DNA of 64,000 nucleotides from Aldehydirespirator sp965261105 (GCA_965261105.1 CBDHCM010000006.1:4570122-4634121); one strand, 5' to 3'; shown: positions 43,624 to 53,069, counted from the first letter of the stretch. Made by a program: numbers and translations. Notes: generated from the sequence alone by a model not told the origin.

Positions 43624-43704
43624 TTATGCTGCTACTGTTGAACCGGCCAAGATCATAACGACCGTCGTCGCGACAATCATCCTATATCGTAGTAGCCGGT
43701 GCAT
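43624..43704 (-). CDS. Small signal-peptide-like ORF upstream of the lipoprotein
   Basis: 26 codons from ATG 43704 with a strong Shine-Dalgarno (CAGGAGGAC). The product is basic at the N-terminus (MHRLLRYR), then hydrophobic, ending GSTVAA before TAA. The lipoprotein GTG follows the stop codon immediately. It may be a leader frame for translational coupling or the orphaned signal of a decayed gene. Confidence 0.4.
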   Translation of the reverse strand: MHRLLRYRMIVATTVVMILAGSTVAA

Positions 43705-43963
43705 GGACTGTCCTCCTGAATCACTTATGTTCTCAGATCCACCATCATACACAACGGGAAAGATAATCAAAGCGTCGCAGGGGTCATCGCTCTGACGCTG
43801 GCTGCGATTCTTGCAGTCATAGACAAGAAGTCTGGGGTAATATCGTGAGGTGGAATGTCGCATACACAATCATTCTGCTGTCTATGAGCTTTTTAGAGCG
43901 CGATTTGTCTTTTCTTGTTCGGTGCTCATGTGCTGGAGAACGCCGTGCATTAGCATTGCGGTT

Positions 43964-45403
43964 ATGGATCGGGTCGGGCTGCTGGTGCGAAGGCGTGCCA
44001 ACCGGTGGATCGTGTCGATTGCGGTGGTGCTGGGCTTCGCTCTCCTGCCGGTGTCGGCGGGGGCGCAGGAGACGCCGGGCAAGATGGGAGCGTGCTGGCG
44101 CGGGATCGAGTCGGCGGGGTTCGCCGACACCGCAGGCTTGTCCGCGAAGTCGGTGGCGGCGATCGACTGTATGGCCCACTACGGCATCACCAAGGGCACT
44201 TCGGCAACGACCTACTCTCCGAGAGGCTCGGTCACGCGAGCGCAGATGGCCCGGTTCCTGGTGCGCACCGTGGCCGCGCTGGAGCTGGAGCTGCCCTCGG
44301 GCGACTCGGCGCCGTTCGACGACGTGGGCGCGCTCGATGCCGAGGGCCGGCGGGCGGTGGCCCGTCTGCGCGAGCTGGGGATCACCAAGGGCAGGGCCGA
44401 GCGGGTGTTCGACCCGGACGGGACCGTGACCCGCGGGCCGATGGCGCTGCTCCTGCATCGTCTGCTCAAGCTCACCGACGTGCGCCTGCCCGCGGCCGCC
44501 TCCGACGATTTCGACGATCTGGCCGAGGGGTCGGAGGAGATGAAGGAGGCTGTAAGAGCGATGGCGGCGCTGGAGATCATGAACCCGGCTGCGCCCCAAC
44601 GCTTCGATGTCGCGGCACTGGTTACCCGCGAGGACATGGCGCTGCATTTGGCCCGCATCCTGGAACTGGCCGGTGCTCGGCCGGTGCGCCTGGATGTGAG
44701 CGTCGGCTCGGGGGTCGTGCTGGTAGGCGGCTCGACGGAGGCCACGGTGCGCGCCGTCACACCCGGCGGTGAGCCGTATCCGGGTCTTCTCATAGACGTG
44801 TTCGCAGCTTGGGGCGTGACCTCCGGCGGGGCCTGCGGCCTCGACGAGAGCAGTCATGTGAACGGCGGTGACGCCGGGACGTCGCGCGACTGTCAGATAG
44901 ACCGCGGAGATCCCCGCACCGACGCGGCGGGCGAGGTCAGGGTCGGGTTGGCCCACGGCCTCCAGCCCGCCGTCGGCTGGATCTACGCCTGGACCGGCGT
45001 CGAAGGCCAGGAGTACGGCTCGAACGCGGTGCGCGTGCAAGCCCGCGTGCGTGTGGGCTGGCATCCCAGCCCCGACCGCGTAGTGGTCACCAAACCGAGC
45101 CGGGCGCGCTTCGGCGAGGAGGTCACGGTGCGCTCCCAGCTCTTTGGCCGCAACCCTGGAGGCAGGCGGATGGTGCTGGTCGCCTGGCAGGAGGGCGGCA
45201 CGGCCCGGGTGCAGCTGGTCGGCACCACGACCGGCGGAGGAGTCGTCTCGTTCAGACTCTTCGGCCTCCGTGGCCCCCTCGGCAACCGCGAGCTTCCGGT
45301 GGACGAGACAGTGCTGGTGTTCTGGGACCGCAACGGCAACAGTGTCCACGACGGCCCCGCGGAACCGTCAGCGCAGCTCGTGCTCACCTGGCGGAGGTCC
45401 TGA
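43964..45403 (+). CDS. Secreted S-layer-homology domain protein
   Basis: 479 residues. A signal peptide (IVSIAVVLGFALLPVSAGAQ) is followed by three SLH repeats over residues ~45-235 (CMAHYGITKGTSATTYSPRG, VARLRELGITKGRAERVF, and a degenerate third AMAALEIMNPAA). The C-terminal half looks like beta-sandwich domains (RLDVSVGSGVVLVGGSTEAT and VVVTKPSRARFGEEVTVRSQ). SLH domains anchor proteins to cell-wall polymers. ATG 43964 is chosen because it gives the signal peptide; upstream sequence is low-GC and not coding. The lipoprotein gene follows 2 nt later. Confidence 0.85.
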   Translation: MDRVGLLVRRRANRWIVSIAVVLGFALLPVSAGAQETPGKMGACWRGIESAGFADTAGLSAKSVAAIDCMAHYGITKGTSATTYSPRGSVTRAQMARFLVRTVAALELELPSGDSAPFDDVGALDAEGRRAVARLRELGITKGRAERVFDPDGTVTRGPMALLLHRLLKLTDVRLPAAASDDFDDLAEGSEEMKEAVRAMAALEIMNPAAPQRFDVAALVTREDMALHLARILELAGARPVRLDVSVGSGVVLVGGSTEATVRAVTPGGEPYPGLLIDVFAAWGVTSGGACGLDESSHVNGGDAGTSRDCQIDRGDPRTDAAGEVRVGLAHGLQPAVGWIYAWTGVEGQEYGSNAVRVQARVRVGWHPSPDRVVVTKPSRARFGEEVTVRSQLFGRNPGGRRMVLVAWQEGGTARVQLVGTTTGGGVVSFRLFGLRGPLGNRELPVDETVLVFWDRNGNSVHDGPAEPSAQLVLTWRRS

Positions 45404-45405
45404 CG

Positions 45406-46599
45406 ATGCCGACTCGGTGGTCCGGCCTTCGCAGCGCGCGCTTGTTGGCGGCAACGACGACCGTGGCGGTCATCGCCGCGGCCTGCGGCGGCGACGACGG
45501 CAGCGCCGCGGTGGATGTCGTGTCCGGTGAGCCCACGGAGGAGGCAGTGCCGGAGGAGGCACCCGCACCGAGCACGTCCCCCTCCGGCGGCCGCGAGGCG
45601 GGTGAGGGCTCCCGAGAGGACGCCGACGAGCCCGAGCGCTTGGCCGACTATCTCGCGGGCTTCGGGTTCGGCTCCGATCCCGAGCAGGCGCAGGCCTTCT
45701 ACGAGCGCCGGGAGCGCAGGGTGCAGGATCTGATCGGGCAGTGCATGGCCGGGGAGGGCTTCGAGTACATCCCGGCGGTGCGGCCCACCCCGGACTTCGC
45801 AGTCGGCGCGGTCGACGAGGTCGAGTATGCCCGTGACAGGGGCTTCGGCATCACCACGTTCTTCGGCGAGGAGTCCGAGGCCTTCGCGGTCGGCGAGGAG
45901 TGGACGGACCCGAACCGGGAGATCGTCGACGCTCTGTCGGACTCGGAGAGGCAGGCCTACTACGACACGCTCCACGCGCCGCCGGAGCCCGCAGGCATCG
46001 AGACCGACCCCGAGACCGGCGAGGTGACAGAGGTGTACGAGGGCTACGGCGAAGGGTGCCAGGACCGGGCCTATGAGGAGGTCTACGCCGCCGACGAGTT
46101 CACTGAGCTCTACGAGCAGCTCGACCTCGAGTCGATGTGGGAGCGCGCCCAGGCCGATCCGAGGATGAAGGATCTGTCCGATGAGTGGTCGCGGTGCATG
46201 GGGGACCGCGGGTACGACTATGGAGACCCCGACGACCTGTGGCAGTCGGTGTACGAAGACTTCCAGGCCCGCCTGGAGGAGATCGTGGGTCCCGCCGGCG
46301 GGTTCGTCGATCCCTTCGAGGGCCTGTCGGCCACCGAGATCGACGAGCAGCTGTCCACCGTGTCGCCCGAGGAGCTCAACGACCTGTACGAGGCGGCCCA
46401 GCACGAGGCTCGCCAGGACATCGACCAGGCCGCGCTGTCGGCCCTCCAGGACGAGGAGCGCGCCCTGGCCGTGGCGAACGCGGAGTGCTCCGAGGATCTG
46501 AGGCAGAGGGGGGACGAGGTGGTGGCCGAGTACGAGGCGGAGCTGATCGCGGAGAACCGAGACCTGCTCGAGAGCTATCGCAGCAGGCAGGGCGGCTAG
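45406..46599 (+). CDS. Putative lipoprotein, four-cysteine family
   Basis: 397 residues. Lipobox IAAAC, then an acidic, proline-rich linker to about residue 75. The rest is very acidic and helical, with the conserved LIGQCMAGEGFEYIP, DRGFGITTFF, YGEGCQDRAYEE, DPRMKDLSDEWSRCMGDRGY and VANAECSEDL blocks that match the 42.6-kb lipoprotein and, in part, the truncated copy at 41.8 kb. It starts 2 nt after the SLH gene and precedes the exporter genes, so a role with that envelope complex is likely. Family not recognised. Confidence 0.75.
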   Translation: MPTRWSGLRSARLLAATTTVAVIAAACGGDDGSAAVDVVSGEPTEEAVPEEAPAPSTSPSGGREAGEGSREDADEPERLADYLAGFGFGSDPEQAQAFYERRERRVQDLIGQCMAGEGFEYIPAVRPTPDFAVGAVDEVEYARDRGFGITTFFGEESEAFAVGEEWTDPNREIVDALSDSERQAYYDTLHAPPEPAGIETDPETGEVTEVYEGYGEGCQDRAYEEVYAADEFTELYEQLDLESMWERAQADPRMKDLSDEWSRCMGDRGYDYGDPDDLWQSVYEDFQARLEEIVGPAGGFVDPFEGLSATEIDEQLSTVSPEELNDLYEAAQHEARQDIDQAALSALQDEERALAVANAECSEDLRQRGDEVVAEYEAELIAENRDLLESYRSRQGG

Positions 46600-46741
46600 T
46601 GCCGTGTCCGCAGACGCACGTCGTGTCGCGGTCTGGCTCCAAGCGTCGTCCTGGCGAGCACGCGCAGCGCACGCTCGCGGGCGCCCCTGGTCAGAGCGCC
46701 GGAGGTTGCGAGGCTGTGGCGATGAGCGGGCGGGCTGAGGC

Positions 46742-49336
46742 TTGCGCCGCAGTGTCGCTGTAGGGGCGGCGGCCGCGGTCGCGGTCGCCGCGGCTGCAGG
46801 GGGCTGGCTGGCGGGCCGCAGCATCAAGTCGCCCGACCAGGCGGCCTTGGAGGCGGAGCCGCCGCCCGCGTCGCTGATCACGGTCGAGGTCGAGCTGGCC
46901 GAGTTGGCCGCCGACGTGATCAGCCGCGCCGACGTCGGCTACGACGAGCCGGTGTCGCTCAGCCTCTCGGGCGCGCTCGGAGACCGGGAGGCCGCCCTTG
47001 TGGTGACCTCTGCGCCCGAGCGCGGCGCGCGGCTCGCGGAGGGCGCCGTGGTGATCGAGATCGCCGGCCGGCCGGTGTTCCTGCTGACCGGGGCCGTGCC
47101 GGTGTACCGGGACCTGCGTCCCCGGGACCGGGGCCCCGACGTCGCGCAGCTCGAGGATGCGCTGGCCAGGCTCGGGCACTTCGACGGCGAGCCCGACCGT
47201 CTCTGGGACCACGCCACCAGCACGGCGGTCGAGGCCTGGTACGAGGCGGCGGGCTACCGCGCCAACGGCATCAGCGAAGCTGAGCGGGATGCGCTGCAGG
47301 CAGCCCGCGACCGTCGCGACACGGCCCGCGACGCTCTCGCCGCCGCCGAGAAGTCCCTGGTCGAGGCGCGCCGGGGACCGGCCGACCTGGAAGTGCGCCG
47401 CGCCCGCACCGAGGTGGCCGCCGCGCAGTCGGTGCTGCAGGGGGCCCGGCTCGGGATCGAGCAGGCCGTAGCCGACGCGCGGACATCGCAGGCTGACGCT
47501 GATCGGGCTGTTGTTGATGCGGAGTTGTTCGTGGCTGATGCTGATCGGGCTGTTGTTGATGCGGAGTTGTTCGTGGCTGATGCTGATCGGGCTGTTGTTG
47601 ATGCGGAGTTGTTCGTGGCTGACGCTGATCGGGCTGTTGTTGATGCGGAGTTGTTCGTGGCTGATGCTGATCGGGCTGTTGTTGATGCGGAGTTGTTCGT
47701 GGCTGATGCTGATCGGGCTGTTGTTGATGCGGAGTTGTCCCGGCAGGCCGCGAAGCGTGCCGTGGGGGATGCTGAACGGGAGCGCGACAAGGCGAGGCAG
47801 GCGGTCGAGGACGCGCGGTGGGCCGTCGATGGCGCCATGAGCGCCCGCGAGCAAGCCGCGCACCGACTCACGGAGGCCGAGCTTCGCTGGCAGAGCGCCC
47901 AGACCGGCGTGCACCCCGACACCGGGGCCGTGCCGAGCCCCTCGGAACACGAGACGCTGCGGCTGGCGTCCCGCGCCGCCGAGAGGTCGCTCGCTGACGC
48001 GGAGCGGGCCGTGGCCGCAGCGGAGCGGGTGGTGGCCGCAGCGGAGCGGGCGGCCGAGGATGCCGGTCTCGCGGTGCCCGGCGCGCAGCGGGCCGCGGAT
48101 CGCGCCGTGCTGGGTGTCGAGGTGCAGCAGCGGGCCGCGGATCGTGCCGTGCTGGGTGTCGAGGTGCAGCGTCGGGCCGCGGATCGTGCCGTGCTGGGTG
48201 TCGAGGTGCAGCGTCGGGCCGCGGATCGCGCCGTGCTGGGTGTCGAGGACGCGCGTCGGGCCGCGGATCGTGCCGTGCTGGGTGTCGAGGTGCAGCGTCG
48301 GGCCGCGGATCGTGCCGTGCTGGGTGTCGAGGTGCAGCGTCGGGCCGCGGATCGTGCCGTGCTGGGTGTCGAGGTGCAGCGTCGGGCCGCGGATCGTGCC
48401 GTGCTGGGTGTCGAGGTGCAGCGTCGGGCCGCGGATCGTGCCGTGCTGGGTGTCGAGGTGCAGCGTCGGGCCGCGGATCGTGCCGTGCTGGGTGTCGAGG
48501 TGCAGCGTCGGGCCGCGGTCAGGGCGCGGACCGATGTGGAGCGTCGGCGGGCCGATGTTCCGGGTCCTGAGGAACGCTCCCAGGCGGCCGAGGATGCCGG
48601 TCTCGCGGTGCGCCAGGCCGAGGATCGGCTGTCCGCAGCCGAGGAGTCACTCGCCGTGTTGCTCGCTCCCCCCGACACCGAGGAACTGTCCAGCCGGGTG
48701 GAGCAGGCGCGCGCCGACGTGGCCGACGCCGAGACCCGTCTCGACGACCTCGAGGCCGCCGCCGGGGTGTGGCTGCCTGCGGGCGAGTTGATTGTCCTGG
48801 GCCGGCTGCCGGTGCGGGCGGACCTGATCACCGCGGAGCGGGGCCGCACTGTGTCGGGCTCGTTCATGACTGTCACCGGCGCCGAACTGGCGGTCCGAGG
48901 CTCGGTGTCGGAGCGCGACGTGGAGCAGGTGAGTGAGGGTGCCGACGCCTACATCGACGACCGCAGCCTGGCCGAGCCGATCCCGGGCACGATCCGGCTG
49001 GTGGACTCCCGGGCCGGCACGCGCGGGGTGGCCCCCGACCGCCACTACATCGAGATCGTTGCCGACGGCATACCCGAGGACCTGGTGGGCCGCAACGTCA
49101 AGATCGTGATCCCGGTGGGGGGCACCGACGGGGCGGTCCTCGTGGTGCCGGTGGCGGCTCTGTCGGCCACCGCGGACGGCTCGACGCGAGTGGAGGTCGA
49201 GCAGGCCGATGGAACGACCCGCTTCGTGTCGGTGGCGCCGGGCCTCTCCACGGGCGGACGGGTGGAGGTGACGCCGCTGGTCGGCGCTCTGACAGACGGT
49301 GACCGGGTGGTGGTGGGACAGGCGGCCGGTGAGTAG
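46742..49336 (+). CDS. Membrane-fusion protein of an ABC exporter, with repeat-expanded coiled coil
   Basis: 864 residues, about twice the usual adaptor length. It has an N-terminal membrane anchor, a peptidoglycan-binding type 1 domain (residues ~128-171, GPDVAQLEDALARLGHFDGE) and a coiled coil from ~180 to ~660. Beta-barrel domains follow, with the HlyD/MacA-like VPVAALSATADGSTRVEVEQ near the end. Two blocks of the coiled coil are near-identical 14-residue repeats (251-334 and 450-589). With the downstream ATPase and permease it forms a MacAB-like exporter. TTG 46742 is the apparent start; the start is not certain. Confidence 0.85.
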   Translation: MRRSVAVGAAAAVAVAAAAGGWLAGRSIKSPDQAALEAEPPPASLITVEVELAELAADVISRADVGYDEPVSLSLSGALGDREAALVVTSAPERGARLAEGAVVIEIAGRPVFLLTGAVPVYRDLRPRDRGPDVAQLEDALARLGHFDGEPDRLWDHATSTAVEAWYEAAGYRANGISEAERDALQAARDRRDTARDALAAAEKSLVEARRGPADLEVRRARTEVAAAQSVLQGARLGIEQAVADARTSQADADRAVVDAELFVADADRAVVDAELFVADADRAVVDAELFVADADRAVVDAELFVADADRAVVDAELFVADADRAVVDAELSRQAAKRAVGDAERERDKARQAVEDARWAVDGAMSAREQAAHRLTEAELRWQSAQTGVHPDTGAVPSPSEHETLRLASRAAERSLADAERAVAAAERVVAAAERAAEDAGLAVPGAQRAADRAVLGVEVQQRAADRAVLGVEVQRRAADRAVLGVEVQRRAADRAVLGVEDARRAADRAVLGVEVQRRAADRAVLGVEVQRRAADRAVLGVEVQRRAADRAVLGVEVQRRAADRAVLGVEVQRRAADRAVLGVEVQRRAAVRARTDVERRRADVPGPEERSQAAEDAGLAVRQAEDRLSAAEESLAVLLAPPDTEELSSRVEQARADVADAETRLDDLEAAAGVWLPAGELIVLGRLPVRADLITAERGRTVSGSFMTVTGAELAVRGSVSERDVEQVSEGADAYIDDRSLAEPIPGTIRLVDSRAGTRGVAPDRHYIEIVADGIPEDLVGRNVKIVIPVGGTDGAVLVVPVAALSATADGSTRVEVEQADGTTRFVSVAPGLSTGGRVEVTPLVGALTDGDRVVVGQAAGE
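47492..47743 (+). repeat. 42-bp tandem array A, six copies, in the adaptor gene
   Basis: Six units of 42 bp from 47492, each encoding ADADRAVVDAELFV; the last unit ends differently (LSRQ). Units differ by single bases. Codons are T-rich (GCT, GTT, GAT, TTG), unlike the G/C-ending codons on both sides, so the seed and its amplification are compositionally distinct. Confidence 0.95.
48089..48508 (+). repeat. 42-bp tandem array B, ten copies, in the adaptor gene
   Basis: Ten units of 42 bp, each encoding RAADRAVLGVEVQR or a close variant; unit 4 has VEDAR instead of VEVQR. Sequence is unrelated to array A but has the same period and the same two-heptad logic. Confidence 0.95.
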
Positions 49337-50171
49337 GCGGCCCGCCTCTGAGCCCGTCGACGTGCCGGGATCAGCGGCGCAGAAGCCTGCTGTCGCGCCT
49401 GAGTCTGAGCTCGCCGAGGCGCAAGAGCCTGCTGCCGCGCCTGAGTTCGGACCCGTCGAGGCGGTGGAATCCGCCACCGACGGGCCGCCGCTGATCGAGC
49501 TCGACGGGGTCGGTCGGGTGTTCGGCGCGGGTGAGGCTGCGGTGCGTGCCCTCCGACACGCCAGCCTCAGCGTGCGTCGAGGCGACTACTTGTCGATCGT
49601 CGGCCCCTCCGGCAGCGGCAAGTCGACGCTGCTCTATGTGATGGGGCTGCTTGACCGGCACACCTCCGGCACGTACCGATTCGACGGCGTGGACGTCTCG
49701 ACGCTCGGCGAGCGTCGCCGGTCGGGCTTGCGGGCCCGGAGCATGGGCTTCGTGTTCCAGTCCTTTCATCTGCTCGGCCACCGCGACGTCACCGAGAACG
49801 TGGTGATGTCGATGCTCTACAGCGGCGTGCCGCGGTCTCGCCGCGCCGCCCGGGCCGCAGACGCGCTGGAGCGGGTGGGGCTCAGTCACCGGGCCGGCTT
49901 CTCGCCCAACCTGCTGTCGGGCGGCGAACGCCAGCGAGTGGCTATCGCCCGGGCCGTCGCCCCCAGCCCCGAGCTGCTGCTGTGCGACGAGCCGACCGGC
50001 AACCTCGACACCGCCACCAGCGAGTCGATCCTGGATCTCTTCGAAGACCTGCGCGCCGGCGGGCTCGCGCTCGTGGTGGTCACCCACGATCCGGTCGTGA
50101 GTGCCCGCGCCGACCGCGTCGTCTGCGTGCGCGACGGCGTTCTGAGCTCAGAGCCGGCCCTCGTTCCATGA
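49329..50171 (+). CDS. ABC transporter ATP-binding protein (MacB/LolD-like)
   Basis: 280 residues. A variable, Ala/Pro/Glu-rich N-terminus (~55 residues, with an imperfect internal repeat AQKPAVAPESE/AQEPAAAPEFG) precedes the ATPase domain: Walker A GPSGSGKST, Q-loop FVFQSFHLL, signature LSGGERQR, Walker B LLLCDEPTG and H-loop THD. It energises the exporter with the next gene. GTG 49329 overlaps the adaptor stop by 8 nt; the frame is open a little further upstream. Confidence 0.93.
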   Translation: MSRRPASEPVDVPGSAAQKPAVAPESELAEAQEPAAAPEFGPVEAVESATDGPPLIELDGVGRVFGAGEAAVRALRHASLSVRRGDYLSIVGPSGSGKSTLLYVMGLLDRHTSGTYRFDGVDVSTLGERRRSGLRARSMGFVFQSFHLLGHRDVTENVVMSMLYSGVPRSRRAARAADALERVGLSHRAGFSPNLLSGGERQRVAIARAVAPSPELLLCDEPTGNLDTATSESILDLFEDLRAGGLALVVVTHDPVVSARADRVVCVRDGVLSSEPALVP

Positions 50172-51514
50172 GCGGCACGCCCCGGCCCCAGCCTCTCGAG
50201 CGCCGAGCGGGCCCCGAAGGTGCCCCACACCCTCCCGATGCCGGCGCCCTACCCCGTGAGCGCCCCAGCCCCGCCGGTGGCCCGTCACAGCCGCGGTCGC
50301 GGGCGCGGATGGGCGGGCGAGACCTGCTGGCCGAGGCGCTGGCGGGGCTGTTCGCCCGCCCCGGCCGGTCGCTGCTCACCGCGCTGGGCGCGGTGCTCGG
50401 CATCGCTTCGCTGGTGGCGACGCTCGGCGTGGCCAACACGGCGGGCAACCAGATCGTCACGTCGTTCAACGAGCTGTCGGCCACGTCGGTGGTGGTCACC
50501 AACGAGCGGGGCTTCTTCGGCGACGGCGCGCCGCGGACCCGGCTGCCGTGGGACTCCGAGAAGCGCCTGGCCAGGCTCAACGGCGTGGTGGCCGCGGGTA
50601 CGCTCGCCGACGTCGACATCGGCGGGGCGCTCACCCGGTCGGTGCCGCTGAACGATCCGCTCGGCCAGACCGAGTTCCAGATCCCGATGGTGGCGGCGTC
50701 GCCCGGACTCTACCGGGCCGTGCGGGGACGGCTGGCCACGGGCCGCTGGTTCGACGCCGGACACTCCGACCGCGCCGATCCGGTGGTGGTGCTCGGCACG
50801 GGCGCGGCGCAGCGGCTCAACGTCACCAGGGTCGGCCAGCAGCCGGCGGTCTTCGTGGACGACGTGAGCTTCGTCGTGATCGGCATCCTCGCCGACGCCC
50901 AGCGTCAGATCGACCTGCTCAACGCGGTGATCGTGCCCGAGGGAACAGCCCGGGACCTCTACGGCCTGGAGTCCCCGGACACGGTCCAGATCGACACCGA
51001 GGTCGGCGCGGCGCCGCTGATCGCGTCGCAGGCCGCGATCGCGGTGTCGCCCAATGACCCGACGCTGGTGCGGGTGCAGTCGCCGCCGTCGCCGGAGAGC
51101 CTACAGGCCCGGGTGGAGAGCGACGTCAACGCGCTGTTCCTGGTGCTGGGAGCGGTATCGCTGCTGGTGGGCGCCATCGGCATCGCCAACGTCACGCTGG
51201 TGTCGGTGCTCGAACGCGTCGGCGAGATAGGCCTGCGGCGCGCCCTGGGCGCGGGCCGCCGCCACATCGCCGCGCAGTTCCTGCTGGAGTCCACCGGCAT
51301 CGGGCTGTTCGGCGGGGTGATGGGCGCCAGCGCGGGGGTGCTGGTGGTCGTGGCGGTGGCTGCGTCCAACGACTGGACGCCGGTGCTCGATGCCCGAGTG
51401 CCTCTGGTCGCCCCGCTGCTCGGGGCCGCAGTGGGCCTGCTCGCCGGGCTGTACCCGGCGTGGCGTGCCTCCCGCCTTGAGCCCGTTGAGTCCCTGCGGG
51501 CCGTCAACGCCTGA
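50168..51514 (+). CDS. ABC transporter permease (MacB/FtsX family)
   Basis: 448 residues. A proline-rich cytoplasmic N-terminus is followed by the first helix (LLTALGAVLGIASLVATLGV), a large periplasmic MacB-type domain, and three C-terminal helices. The conserved cytosolic segment is VLERVGEIGLRRALGAGRRH and the C-terminus is GLYPAWRASRLEPVESLRA, all typical of MacB/FtsX permeases. ATG overlaps the ATPase stop (ATGA). Mechanotransmission-type export through the adaptor is the likely role; the cargo is unknown. Confidence 0.93.
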   Translation: MSGTPRPQPLERRAGPEGAPHPPDAGALPRERPSPAGGPSQPRSRARMGGRDLLAEALAGLFARPGRSLLTALGAVLGIASLVATLGVANTAGNQIVTSFNELSATSVVVTNERGFFGDGAPRTRLPWDSEKRLARLNGVVAAGTLADVDIGGALTRSVPLNDPLGQTEFQIPMVAASPGLYRAVRGRLATGRWFDAGHSDRADPVVVLGTGAAQRLNVTRVGQQPAVFVDDVSFVVIGILADAQRQIDLLNAVIVPEGTARDLYGLESPDTVQIDTEVGAAPLIASQAAIAVSPNDPTLVRVQSPPSPESLQARVESDVNALFLVLGAVSLLVGAIGIANVTLVSVLERVGEIGLRRALGAGRRHIAAQFLLESTGIGLFGGVMGASAGVLVVVAVAASNDWTPVLDARVPLVAPLLGAAVGLLAGLYPAWRASRLEPVESLRAVNA

Positions 51515-51523
51515 GAGCTGCGG

Positions 51524-53053
51524 TTATGGCTTGGGTTGGGTCGCGGTGCGGTGCTTGTGGACCTCTTCGTCGCGGTGCCGTTCCACCGGGGTGCGGCGAG
51601 GCGCGCCAGCCGATGCTGACCCTTCCCGGGCAGGTGCTACGGGCACCGGCTGGGGACGCCGGTAGTAGTCGAAGAGGCCGGCCTCGTCGACGATGACCCG
51701 ATCGACGTAGTCGTCGAACCACAGCGCCTCCGGGTTGCGCCCGACGATGGCGGTCTTGCCCCGATCTCGGGCGTCGGCGGGGCTGCGCAGCACCTTGAAG
51801 ATCACCACGCCGTTCTCGGCGCCGGGCAGGCCCGGGATCGGCTCCTCAGTGACCGCCGCCACCTCCGTCTTGCCCTTGAAGTGCACGCAGGTCATCCGGG
51901 CATGGGCCTCCACCCCGGACAGTCCTCGCTGGGACTCGTTGAGTATTTGCCACGCAGTCTCGATGGGCACGTTGAAGGCCTTGTAGGCCACGATGTTGCG
52001 ACCGCCGAAGAAGTAGTGGTTCTCGATGCCGGCCGCCTTGAGGGTGCGCTGAAGGATGTGCAGCGCATCGGGGTCGTCGTTCACTCCCCGGATGATCGGG
52101 GACTGATTCTCTACGCAGATCCAGCCCCTGGACACGACTGCGTCGACAGCGCGCCGGGTGCTGGGGTTCCACTGGAGCTGGCCGTGCGCCCCCTTGGTGT
52201 AGCTGCCGTCGGCGTCCTTGGCCAGCAGCTCGTCCGGATGGTTGAAGTGCACCATCAACCGGACGGCCACGTCGGGGTAGACCTCGTGGAAGTTGTCGAG
52301 CATCGACAGGAAGGCGTCGTCGAAGCGGTCGGGATGGAAGGCGAGCTCCTTGGTCCCCACCCGGATGACCTCCGCGCCCGACTCGGCCAGGGCGGTGAAC
52401 CAGGCGGCCAGCTTGGAGTTGGGCAGCACCATCGGATCGCCGCCCGACAGCAGGATCTCGCGCAGCTTGGGCCGACCGGTCTCCGGATGCTTGCCGCCGT
52501 TAGCGCCCACCGCGGCGTTGTGGGCCCGGATGTAGTCGGTGACCTCTTTGACTTGGGCCAGGCCCTTCTTCTTGACCGTGCCGTCGGCCCGCTCGATGTG
52601 CTTGCGGGCGATCAACTCCTCCCGGTAGCAGAACCGGCAGTGGGCCGAGCAGGTCGAGATGACGTAGAGCAAGGCCATCTCGTACTTGTGGAGAATGCCC
52701 TCGACGGGGCTGTAGTCGAGTTGGCTGGCCGGGTCCTCCTCGCCGTCGAGGTTCAAGGTCTCGTCGGGGGAGGCCTTGACGAGCGTCTGGAGCGCCGGGC
52801 TGCTGCGGGCCATCTCGAAGTAGTGGCGGGTGATCTTGACCGGCATGCGGTCCTCGACGTCCCGGTCGGTGTCCTTGAGCTGCTGTAGGTCGGACAACTC
52901 GACGGGCGTGTAGAAGCCGCGCATGTCCTCGGGCGCGCTCTCCTTGATGAAGGGATCCAGTCCGTTCACGATTTGCCGGTCGTAGCGGGGGTTCTCGACA
53001 CGGTCGAGGACGCGTCGCTCTCTATCTGTTGGTATGTACTTCGGCCTTGCCAT
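51524..53053 (-). CDS. kamA: KamA-family radical SAM aminomutase (lysine 2,3-aminomutase-like)
   Basis: 509 residues. The radical SAM cluster motif is C135-SAH-C139-RF-C142, followed by the LSGGDPMVLPN and HFNHPDELL blocks of the KamA family and the NQSPIIRGVNDDP segment. PLP would bind a lysine in the C-terminal part, as in characterised members. Whether it acts on lysine or another amino acid cannot be told. The C-terminal ~40 residues are variable. A near-consensus promoter lies directly upstream. Confidence 0.88.
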   Translation of the reverse strand: MARPKYIPTDRERRVLDRVENPRYDRQIVNGLDPFIKESAPEDMRGFYTPVELSDLQQLKDTDRDVEDRMPVKITRHYFEMARSSPALQTLVKASPDETLNLDGEEDPASQLDYSPVEGILHKYEMALLYVISTCSAHCRFCYREELIARKHIERADGTVKKKGLAQVKEVTDYIRAHNAAVGANGGKHPETGRPKLREILLSGGDPMVLPNSKLAAWFTALAESGAEVIRVGTKELAFHPDRFDDAFLSMLDNFHEVYPDVAVRLMVHFNHPDELLAKDADGSYTKGAHGQLQWNPSTRRAVDAVVSRGWICVENQSPIIRGVNDDPDALHILQRTLKAAGIENHYFFGGRNIVAYKAFNVPIETAWQILNESQRGLSGVEAHARMTCVHFKGKTEVAAVTEEPIPGLPGAENGVVIFKVLRSPADARDRGKTAIVGRNPEALWFDDYVDRVIVDEAGLFDYYRRPQPVPVAPAREGSASAGAPRRTPVERHRDEEVHKHRTATQPKP

Positions 53054-53069
53054 ATTGTTTCTCAGTCAG

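Noticed and set aside
47254..48876. Long minus-strand frame in the adaptor gene with ARRCTSTPSTARSA repeats
   Set aside because: Antisense image of array B; no known domain and no start context.
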